This document shows positions 1 through 14,124 of a stretch of DNA of 22,434 nt, piece by piece. The notes beneath the pieces were generated by a model. The model was given only the letters and a program-made list of their open reading frames with translations. It had not been told where the DNA came from and ran no database searches. Where the stretch lies: positions 1-22,434 of IMG/VR virus record IMGVR_UViG_3300044846_002368. The stretch is one strand, 5' to 3'. This DNA comes from a virus. The first letter of the stretch is position 1. Every line of letters begins with the position of its first letter. A program made the position numbers and the translations under genes.

Positions 1-181
1 TAGCGTCTTTATTCTCTTTACTTTGATACTGGTTGTACGCGGCGCCTAGGGTGTTAGGAAGAGTCGACTGCGGTGAGACGTATATATCTGGATTTTGATT
101 AAGAATAGAAGATAGCAGCGTGCCTCCTGAGCGTGGAAGCCCTGCCATAAAAAAGAATTTCTTTTCGTCATGTGTAGTCAT
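1..181 (-). CDS. Sulfotransferase family protein, N-terminal fragment
   Basis: Only the first 60 codons are in the window; the gene continues past the left edge. Translation from the ATG at 181 gives a short polar start, a hydrophobic strand (FFFMAGL) and then PRSGGTLLSSIL at residues 16-27. This matches the 5'-phosphosulfate-binding loop (PRSGxTLL) of PAPS-dependent sulfotransferases, followed by the usual helix and an N-P-D-I-Y segment. Such enzymes move sulfate from PAPS to hydroxyl or amino groups of sugars, peptides or small molecules; the acceptor here is unknown. It is read in the same direction as the tail-fibre genes but lies beyond their terminator. An extended -10 element sits 6 nt before the ATG and no Shine-Dalgarno sequence is visible, so a leaderless transcript is plausible. 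The family call rests on one motif in a fragment. Confidence 0.72.
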   Translation of the reverse strand, partial: MTTHDEKKFFFMAGLPRSGGTLLSSILNQNPDIYVSPQSTLPNTLGAAYNQYQSKENKDA

Positions 182-187
182 AGGTAA

Positions 188-196
188 ATAGTAACA
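188..196 (-). promoter_or_regulatory. Extended -10 promoter for the sulfotransferase, possibly leaderless
   Basis: Read on the minus strand, this is TG-T-TACTAT, an extended -10 element. The hexamer ends exactly 6 nt before the ATG at 181. A transcript starting at the usual distance from a -10 would begin at or next to the start codon, and no Shine-Dalgarno sequence lies between them. No convincing -35 box is visible, which fits the extended -10 class. Inferred from sequence only. Confidence 0.45.
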
Positions 197-205
197 TACA
201 AAAGT

Positions 206-237
206 AAAAAGCCGCCTAGTTTTCACTAGACGGCCTT
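206..237 (-). terminator. Rho-independent terminator of the fibre/propeller operon
   Basis: The stem arms are 211-219 and 226-234 with a 6-nt loop. On the minus strand they form a 9-bp hairpin followed by five T at 210-206. One pair is a G-U wobble in minus-strand RNA but would be a C-A mismatch in plus-strand RNA, so the hairpin belongs to minus-strand transcripts. It lies just after the stop codon at 251 and separates the tail genes from the sulfotransferase. Confidence 0.85.
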
Positions 238-250
238 TATACGTTAAGGT

Positions 251-589
251 TTAGTTCATTGCCTCGTAGATTGCCTGTAGAGCAGCCTGGGCTGCTTGAC
301 GCTCTTCTGGTGTTGTTGCTGCTTCTAGCGTTGCACGGGCTGCTTCAATAGCTGCCTTCTGCTCTGCTGTTGGCTTTGCGCGACCAGCCTCACCACGTGC
401 ACCTGGTGCATATGGGGCATCTTCGTCATTGATAGATGCAAGGTAGAGAACAGCCCACGCAGAAGCCTCTGCTGCATCTGCCCAAGCATCGCCGTTAGGC
501 CAATTAGGTTGATATAGGGATGCGACATCAGAATCTGGGTAAAACACCTTTACCGCGTTATCTGCATCTAGTTCATAACGTGCTGTCAT
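251..589 (-). CDS. Small tail-fibre-linked accessory protein
   Basis: A 112-aa protein starting MTARYELDADN. The ATG at 589 is chosen because AAGGAG lies 7 nt upstream; the TTG at 637 further up lies inside the preceding gene and has no better site. The N-terminal third is predicted beta and aromatic, with a YQPNWPNGDAWADAAEASAW segment. The C-terminal half is very rich in Ala, Glu and Gln and should be helical, possibly coiled-coil. As the last gene of the fibre/propeller operon, just before its terminator, it sits where phages often encode fibre-assembly chaperones, and the acidic, Trp-rich, Pro-containing segment resembles such small proteins. A chaperone role is inference from position; I do not recognise a named family with certainty. 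Confidence 0.7.
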   Translation of the reverse strand: MTARYELDADNAVKVFYPDSDVASLYQPNWPNGDAWADAAEASAWAVLYLASINDEDAPYAPGARGEAGRAKPTAEQKAAIEAARATLEAATTPEERQAAQAALQAIYEAMN

Positions 590-603
590 TGCATTTCTCC
601 TTT

Positions 604-948
604 TTATAGTGCGGTAGTGCGGCTTAATTCTAGCCAATTAGTGCCATCAAAAACGTATGTGAGGGCAAATGTCTTTGCGGTTACTGTACCAGTAGCCAAA
701 GTACCATTTGGCTTAAAACCAGTGCTAAATGTAATCGTGTATGAGGATGTACCGCTAGTAACAATAAGTAGTGTTGCTTTATCCCCCGCAGTTGCCGCTG
801 TTGTTGTTGCCGTATAGGAGGCAGTAGCGTTTGGTGTTACGAGAATAGTGCCATAGCTACTAAAAGGAATTGTCGTAGTACCAGCTGCAAGGGTGATGGA
901 CTGCACAGTAGACGTGCCGCTTCCTCCTCTGTAGACAAGTTTACTCAT
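604..948 (-). CDS. Small beta-rich fibre-tip-like protein
   Basis: A 114-aa protein rich in Thr, Ser, Gly and Ala with alternating hydrophobic residues, typical of beta-structured phage fibre domains. The C-terminal part, with TGFKPNGTLATGTV and FDGTNWLEL, resembles terminal domains of phage tail fibres, in which a final D-G-T-x-W strand is common. The ATG at 948 overlaps the stop of the upstream propeller gene in a TAATG junction, and GGAG lies 8 nt upstream, so the two are probably translationally coupled. It may be a stand-alone tip or trimerisation domain, or a small decoration protein. It has no collagen segment, signal peptide or membrane segment. Structural role is probable; the exact position on the virion is unknown. 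Confidence 0.72.
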   Translation of the reverse strand: MSKLVYRGGSGTSTVQSITLAAGTTTIPFSSYGTILVTPNATASYTATTTAATAGDKATLLIVTSGTSSYTITFSTGFKPNGTLATGTVTAKTFALTYVFDGTNWLELSRTTAL

Positions 949-2119
949 TATGAAATCTCCGCTCCGAATGTTGAAAATGTAGAGGTACCGTTAGTAGATG
1001 TTACTCTGATACCGCCAGATGCTGGCAACGTGTATCCTGCTTTTATAGTTACCGTTGAATTTCCAGGAATAGAATTGTTATAAGCAATAAAGTTAGATGA
1101 TTCTGTATTGCTATATCCTATTCTTTTTATTTCTGGAATTGTTCTGATAGTCCAAGTAATTCCGTTAGTTGAGCTTGCTTTACCTCCCCCATAGCCAAAC
1201 CCCACTGCAACGAAAACATTACTTCCATACGCTACCGATTCCCAAGCGGCTGTATTTGGCATAGTTGTTGCTGTCCAAGTTATTCCATCAGTAGAATATA
1301 TCGATGCGTTAGAAGAACCAAAATAAGCTCCTGTTGCAACAAATACACCATTTCCATAAGCCAACCCAACCCAATCAGGTGCAGACGGCAGAGTTCTTAC
1401 AGTCCAAGTAATTCCATCTGTTGAAGATACGGATGTGGTTGATTCACCTGCTACTGCAACAAATATACCTTTACCAAAAACTACGTTTTTAAAATTAACA
1501 GACACTGGCATAGTTATTTCAGTCCAAGTAATGCCGTCTGTAGACGAGGCGGCTGTAGTAGAAAATGATGTTAATACAACAAACGTATTGTTTCCATAGA
1601 CCGCTGCAGTCCAATTTTTACTTGATGGCATACTTCTTTGAGTCCAAGTAATACCATTAGTAGAAGTAGCTGAAACTGATGTGTTTTGAGCAGTAGCAAC
1701 AAAAGTACCGTTACCAAAAGCTAAACCACGCCAATTTCCATACTGTCCATCTGATATCATGGTTGTTGTACTCCAAGATATTCCATTAGTAGAATAGAAT
1801 GCTGTTGTTGAATCAGGCTGGATTGCAACAAATACACCATTTCCATACGAAACGCGCCATACAGAAGTAGACGCGACTGGCAAAGTTGTTGATGTCCAAG
1901 TAATACCATCGGTAGAGTATGTTGCTGTGGTTGAATAATCAACAATTCCTACAAACAAGTTTTTTGGTGCAATAGCAAGACTGTAAGTATCTGCAGTTGC
2001 AGAGGTATTAGTTACGTTAATTGAGCGCACTAATGTAGAGGTAGCAGCGGGAACTGTGTAGTTAAGTAATTCACCGCCTACAGCAGGAGCAGTCTGTCCT
2101 AATATCTTATAATTAGTTG

Positions 2120-2123
<4 letters not shown>
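948..2123 (-). CDS. Seven-repeat beta-propeller tail protein (copy 2)
   Basis: A 391-aa protein. Residues 1-53 form a small beta domain beginning YKILGQ, with TVPAATSTLVRSINVTN, of the sort seen at the start of many phage tail proteins. Seven repeats follow, each with a short Asp-box-like motif S-T-(D/N)-G-I-(T/S)-W, then T-(L/M/I)-P or similar, an aromatic residue, YGnG and an F-V-(A/V) strand. Seven such repeats suggest one seven-bladed propeller. The last 40 residues (NSTVTIKAGYTLPASGGIRV to TFGAEIS) look like the other half of the N-terminal beta domain, so the propeller appears inserted into it. The ATG overlaps the upstream stop (ATGA), with GGAG 10 nt before it. Likely role: a receptor- or glycan-binding tail protein. 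Sialidases use longer Asp boxes, and I see no catalytic residues that would make it an enzyme. Confidence 0.8.
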
Positions 2124-5149
<3,026 letters not shown>

Positions 5150-5168
5150 TCACTGCTGCAAAGGTATG

Positions 5169-5184
5169 GGTATACTATACTATA
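5169..5184 (-). promoter_or_regulatory. Tandem -10-like elements before the 5140 fibre gene
   Basis: Read on the minus strand the sequence is TATAGTATAGTATACC, three overlapping -10-like hexamers spaced 5 bp apart. It lies between the strong terminator at 5215-5250 and the fibre start at 5140, so a promoter is needed here. With the most upstream hexamer, a weak TTTTTA box lies 17 bp further up as a possible -35. Which hexamer is used cannot be told from sequence. Confidence 0.5.
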
Positions 5185-5214
5185 AATCTCGATGTTTATC
5201 TTAAAAACGAGCAT

Positions 5215-5250
5215 AAAAAACTGCCCGCTCTTCTGGAGAAGAACGGGCAG
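5215..5250 (-). terminator. Strong Rho-independent terminator between two fibre genes
   Basis: The arms 5221-5234 and 5237-5250 form a long GC-rich stem with a short loop, followed on the minus strand by six T (5220-5215). One internal pair is a U-G wobble in minus-strand RNA and a C-A mismatch on the other strand, which assigns the hairpin to the minus strand. It lies 17 nt after the stop codon of the fibre at 5268-7634 and insulates that gene from the 5140-251 operon. Confidence 0.92.
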
Positions 5251-5267
5251 TTTCCTTTAAGAAGGGG

Positions 5268-7649
<2,382 letters not shown>

Positions 7650-7650
7650 T

Positions 7651-7680
7651 CACTCGAGTGTTGGGAACAGAGAGGTTCCC
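7651..7680 (-). promoter_or_regulatory. Two inverted repeats in the leader of the 7634 fibre gene
   Basis: Positions 7651-7660 are a perfect 10-bp palindrome (CACTCGAGTG). Positions 7663-7668 and 7675-7680 form a 6-bp stem (GGGAAC/GTTCCC) with a 6-nt loop. Both lie 17-46 nt before the start codon at 7634. Neither is followed by a T-run, so they are not simple terminators. They could be an operator, an mRNA-stabilising structure or a translation control element. Confidence 0.4.
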
Positions 7681-7721
7681 GAAAGATATTTTATCCTTTA
7701 GGAAAGAAGATGACTTAAGGT

Positions 7722-7727
7722 ATTATA
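7722..7727 (-). promoter_or_regulatory. Possible -10 box (TATAAT) before the 7634 fibre gene
   Basis: A perfect TATAAT is read on the minus strand, starting 9 nt after the stop codon of the upstream fibre. Transcription from it would begin near 7715 and give a leader of about 80 nt containing the inverted repeats at 7651-7680. No good -35 box or TGn extension is visible, so support comes only from the exact hexamer and its intergenic place. Confidence 0.35.
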
Positions 7728-7735
7728 AGAAAGGA

Positions 7736-9427
<1,692 letters not shown>

Positions 9428-9440
9428 TTACTATCCTCCC

Positions 9441-11723
<2,283 letters not shown>

Positions 11724-11731
11724 TTAACGTA

Positions 11732-11761
11732 CCTATATCTCTCAGAACATCGCAGAGACAA
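11732..11761 (-). promoter_or_regulatory. Putative sigma70-type promoter of the fibre genes
   Basis: On the minus strand, TTGTCT (11761-11756) and TATAGG (11737-11732) are separated by 18 bp, close to the -35/-10 consensus and spacing. The predicted start would fall about 20 nt before the GTG at 11702, leaving room for the GGAG ribosome site. It is in the correct gap between the phosphoesterase gene and the first fibre. Confidence 0.45.
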
Positions 11762-11784
11762 TAATAGGAGACAGGTACATACTA

Positions 11785-11824
11785 CCAAATAAATAAAATC
11801 TTTACTTGGATATTTTATTATTTA
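11785..11824 (-). repeat. AT-rich inverted repeat after the phosphoesterase gene
   Basis: The two arms, near 11785-11799 and 11811-11824, are CCAAATAAATAAAAT and a near-complement ending TTTATTGG, with small bulges. The repeat overlaps the stop codon at 11818. It could act as a weak terminator for the phosphoesterase transcript, but it is AT-only in the stem and lacks a clear T-run, so the function is uncertain. Confidence 0.35.
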
Positions 11825-13011
11825 TTGGCTGGAATTACGCTAACATCAAGCCTTGGATCGTGATCTTTACCTACGACCATGGTCAATATACCAGGGTTAG
11901 ACTCTAGGCCACGTCGGTCTCTAAACCATGCTGAGCCTGGGTCAACAGTGGGACATTGCGCCCAAAATCTTCCGCCGACGTCCATAGATCTAAAGTTGTG
12001 GAAGTGTCCTGATAACCAAACATCGCATCCGCCGAGAGCAGTTTGACCCGCTGCCTGCTCTGATAGATACTTGGTAACGTCTCTTCCACTTTGGTGCCCA
12101 TGAAATAATCCGATCATCGTTCCGCATACCTCAACGGCAAGTGTTTGATGATCTTTTGCAGGGAACCTAAACTCTACGTGCGATAGCGCACTGCTTTCAG
12201 CGCAGATAGACTGGGCTACGTTTGCGATGTGCGTATTCCATCCTTCAGATGGGTCAAGCACAACCTGACGGCTAACCTCATCGTGGTTACCGTTTACTAC
12301 CGCAACTACAACGCGATCTACTAGAGGTGCAAATGCCTTTATTTGAACCATAAGCACACCTATGCCTACGCGTATCTGTTCGGTAAGACCCATATCCGAC
12401 GCGGAGTGACTTTGCAGTCTTCCACCCTGAGAAACGTTACCTTCAACGTGATCTCCTAGGAGCGCGATAACAACCGTGCCTATGCCTCTTCCAACTTTTC
12501 TAAGGTCGTGTAAACGATGAACCGCACCTTCAGTTGCTGTTTGAATACGCTCTACTGTCTCCTTGGTGCCCTCTCCGTTAGCTTTCTTACCTAGTTGCTG
12601 GTCGCTGGGCGCAAAAATAAAGGCAAGGTCTCCGGTTGTCACTGGAGGCTTCTTGCCAGGCTTCCAATTTTGCATACTCTTCATTAGATCTTTTATGTCT
12701 AGGTCTAACTCTGTTTGAGATGATATTGGAACGATGTTAATTCTTTGTGATTCTAAAAGCTCGCCGTCGTATCTTTGCCAACGCGATTTTCTTACCGACG
12801 TAATCGCCCAATGCTCTGGATTAAGGTCAAATTCTATTAGTAATTCTCTTGCATCAGGAATATCAGAGATAGGTCGCGGTATAGAGATTACATAACCGCC
12901 GTCATCTCCTACGTCCATGCGTGGACGCCATGCCTCATCAGGAGCGCTGTTCTTCGTCTTAAAGTCTGATCCAGAGCGCCCCGGAACAGAGAGCTTGTCA
13001 AATAGCGTCAT
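11818..13011 (-). CDS. Calcineurin-like metallophosphoesterase (phage type)
   Basis: A 397-aa protein. The metallophosphoesterase signature is complete except for the first motif: SDQQLGK at 136-142 (Asp-x-Gln where Asp-x-His is usual), GDHVEG at 186-191, GNHDE at 241-245, HGH at 304-306 and GHFH at 335-338. These residues bind two metal ions and hydrolyse phosphoesters such as nucleotides, nucleic-acid ends or phosphoproteins; the substrate is unknown. Residues 1-100 form a separate domain with FDLNPEHWAITSVRKSRWQR, typical of actinophage phosphoesterases. The ATG directly follows the stop of the HTH gene (TAGATG) without a clear ribosome site, so translation is likely coupled. The HTH/phosphoesterase pair is recurrent in actinophages. 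Cytoplasmic; no signal peptide. Confidence 0.87.
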   Translation of the reverse strand: MTLFDKLSVPGRSGSDFKTKNSAPDEAWRPRMDVGDDGGYVISIPRPISDIPDARELLIEFDLNPEHWAITSVRKSRWQRYDGELLESQRINIVPISSQTELDLDIKDLMKSMQNWKPGKKPPVTTGDLAFIFAPSDQQLGKKANGEGTKETVERIQTATEGAVHRLHDLRKVGRGIGTVVIALLGDHVEGNVSQGGRLQSHSASDMGLTEQIRVGIGVLMVQIKAFAPLVDRVVVAVVNGNHDEVSRQVVLDPSEGWNTHIANVAQSICAESSALSHVEFRFPAKDHQTLAVEVCGTMIGLFHGHQSGRDVTKYLSEQAAGQTALGGCDVWLSGHFHNFRSMDVGGRFWAQCPTVDPGSAWFRDRRGLESNPGILTMVVGKDHDPRLDVSVIPANK

Positions 13012-13290
13012 CTACGCACTGATCTTAGGATTAGATCCGAAGCAGCGACAAGCGCCGCGGCGATGTTTTGTCACCGCTGTATCTCCTACGTCTAAGCCTT
13101 CTTCTCTTAGAGCCGCGGCGATGGTTGTGTTAGGAAGACGTCCTGGGGCACCGTAGGGAACCTCAAGTACCTCGGCAAGTTTTGCCTTGTCTTCCTTTGA
13201 AAGCTGGCTTCCTGTTAGGAGACTCCCAAGCTTACATGGCAGTCCTGCACCGATTCCTGTTGATTGAGATAGACGTTCAGCAAGTGACAT
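13012..13290 (-). CDS. Small helix-turn-helix DNA-binding-like protein
   Basis: A 92-aa basic protein. The ATG at 13290 is preferred because GGAG lies 6 nt upstream; an in-frame TTG at 13302 would overlap that site. Residues about 52-78 (LPNTTIAAALREEGLDVGDT, then AVTKHRRG) fit a helix-turn-helix in which the second helix reads out DNA, followed by a Cys-Arg-Cys end (81-83) common in small actinophage proteins encoded before phosphoesterases. It is joined directly to the phosphoesterase gene with no gap. Possible roles are transcription regulation or recruiting the phosphoesterase to DNA; a small terminase-like role is less likely. Function is not established. Confidence 0.7.
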   Translation of the reverse strand: MSLAERLSQSTGIGAGLPCKLGSLLTGSQLSKEDKAKLAEVLEVPYGAPGRLPNTTIAAALREEGLDVGDTAVTKHRRGACRCFGSNPKISA

Positions 13291-13316
13291 ATAGCTCTCC
13301 AAGTATTGTCTACACG

Positions 13317-13415
13317 CTACTTAACGGCATCTCCAGTTAAGTGAACTATAAGCCACGGGCTAACAGTTAGGAAAATTGTAACAAGAAGTGAGCAAAAGTA
13401 CTGCTTATTTGGCAT
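13317..13415 (-). CDS. Possible 32-aa single-span membrane peptide
   Basis: A short reading frame between two accepted genes on the same strand: MPNKQYFCSLLVTIF, then LTVSPWLIVHL, ending GDAVK. It has a polar start, about 20 hydrophobic residues and a polar end, typical of small membrane peptides such as holin-like or antiholin-like proteins. There is no clear ribosome site; the leader is AT-rich, so leaderless or weak translation is possible. The stop lies 26 nt before the HTH gene. It fills an otherwise empty 231-bp gap (13291-13521). Length alone gives little statistical support, so this is a candidate only. Confidence 0.35.
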   Translation of the reverse strand: MPNKQYFCSLLVTIFLTVSPWLIVHLTGDAVK

Positions 13416-13521
13416 ATAAATAGTTAAATTAAAAGTATTCTTAACTATGCTTTTTAGTGTACTTACAACAGGAATACAGTACAGAAGAGGTTAAAACTAG
13501 CGGTGAAGAAAACTGCTTCTT

Positions 13522-13896
13522 TTAGATGGATGGATCTTTCTTTTTACGGGTCTTTGTCATCTTTGGCTCAACGGGCGCGGTGCCCTGGTGCATTTCAGGA
13601 ATAGAAAGTAGTTGGAGCAGTACATCCTTGATGAACTTAACCTCTACCGCCGTCTCCTTGGCAAGCTGTGAGCTAGCGTTCATCTGGTCCTTCATGGAGT
13701 TTCCTCCATTTTCCCAGAGCTGATACTCGACGCGATCCATACGGTCGGACATCGTTCTTCCCTGCTCGTCTACACCGATGGCCGACTCTACGCGGTTAAT
13801 GATCTTGTATATCTTGTAGATGAAGGCTAGGAGAAATAAGCCTCCGCCTATGATTCCAACCACAGCGCCTACCTGCATCGATAGTTGACTTAGCAA
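13522..13896 (-). CDS. Membrane-anchored coiled-coil protein, possibly holin-like
   Basis: A 124-aa protein starting with TTG, with AAAGG 8 nt upstream; the ATG seven codons later has no ribosome site. Residues about 8-28 (VGAVVGIIGGGLFLLAFIY) form one membrane span. After it come IYKIINRVESAIG, then MSDRMDRVEYQLWENGG and a long polar helix to about residue 100, likely a coiled coil. The C-terminus is Lys/Arg-rich (MTKTRKKKDPSI), as in many phage holins and spanin-like proteins. The NGG motif after a DRxxRVE helix recurs in small phage membrane proteins near lysis or tail genes. The endolysin here is about 4 kb away on the other strand, so a holin role is only a suggestion. Confidence 0.72.
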   Translation of the reverse strand: MLSQLSMQVGAVVGIIGGGLFLLAFIYKIYKIINRVESAIGVDEQGRTMSDRMDRVEYQLWENGGNSMKDQMNASSQLAKETAVEVKFIKDVLLQLLSIPEMHQGTAPVEPKMTKTRKKKDPSI

Positions 13897-13934
13897 GGTA
13901 GTTGCCTTTCGGTCGGGTATTAAAGATATATCAA

Positions 13935-13940
13935 ATTATA
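13935..13940 (-). promoter_or_regulatory. -10 box (TATAAT) for the membrane-protein gene
   Basis: An exact TATAAT is read on the minus strand in a very AT-rich stretch, about 39 nt before the TTG at 13896. No convincing -35 box is seen. Its place in the divergent gap, opposite the plus-strand promoter at 14031-14039, supports a promoter role. Confidence 0.4.
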
Positions 13941-13982
13941 TATTAAGGATTAAGATATTAGTTGTTTCGGTTGTTTACTTTT

Positions 13983-13996
13983 AGGGTAGGTACCCT
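13983..13996. promoter_or_regulatory. Candidate operator palindrome in the divergent gap
   Basis: AGGGTA and TACCCT are perfect 6-bp inverted arms separated by GG. The site lies between two divergent promoter-like elements (13935-13940 minus and 14031-14039 plus), where a shared regulator would bind. A 14-bp site of this kind can arise by chance, so it is only a candidate. Confidence 0.3.
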
Positions 13997-14030
13997 TTAT
14001 AGTCGCCAAGTAACAAAGATTCTAGATAAG

Positions 14031-14039
14031 TGATATGAT
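14031..14039 (+). promoter_or_regulatory. Extended -10 promoter of the replication/lysis block
   Basis: The sequence TG-A-TATGAT is an extended -10 element on the plus strand, upstream of the primase gene. The predicted start near 14046 gives a leader of about 75 nt. No -35 box is visible 17 bp upstream, as is normal for this promoter class. A short hairpin (14047-14051 with 14058-14062) followed by TTTT lies right at the predicted start and could weakly attenuate transcription. Confidence 0.5.
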
Positions 14040-14097
14040 AGCTCTTCTCTAGAAAAATAGAGTTTTACATAATTTGATTGGAGCTAACGACGCATAG

Positions 14098-14124
14098 ATG
14101 CTAAAGCAGGGTAATCAAATATGA
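14098..14124 (+). other. Possible 8-codon upstream reading frame before the primase gene
   Basis: ATG at 14098 opens an 8-codon frame (MLKQGNQI) whose TGA overlaps the primase ATG in an ATGA junction. GGAG lies 14 nt before this ATG, farther than usual, while the AGGG used by the primase lies inside the frame. It could be a coupling peptide or chance. Confidence 0.2.
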
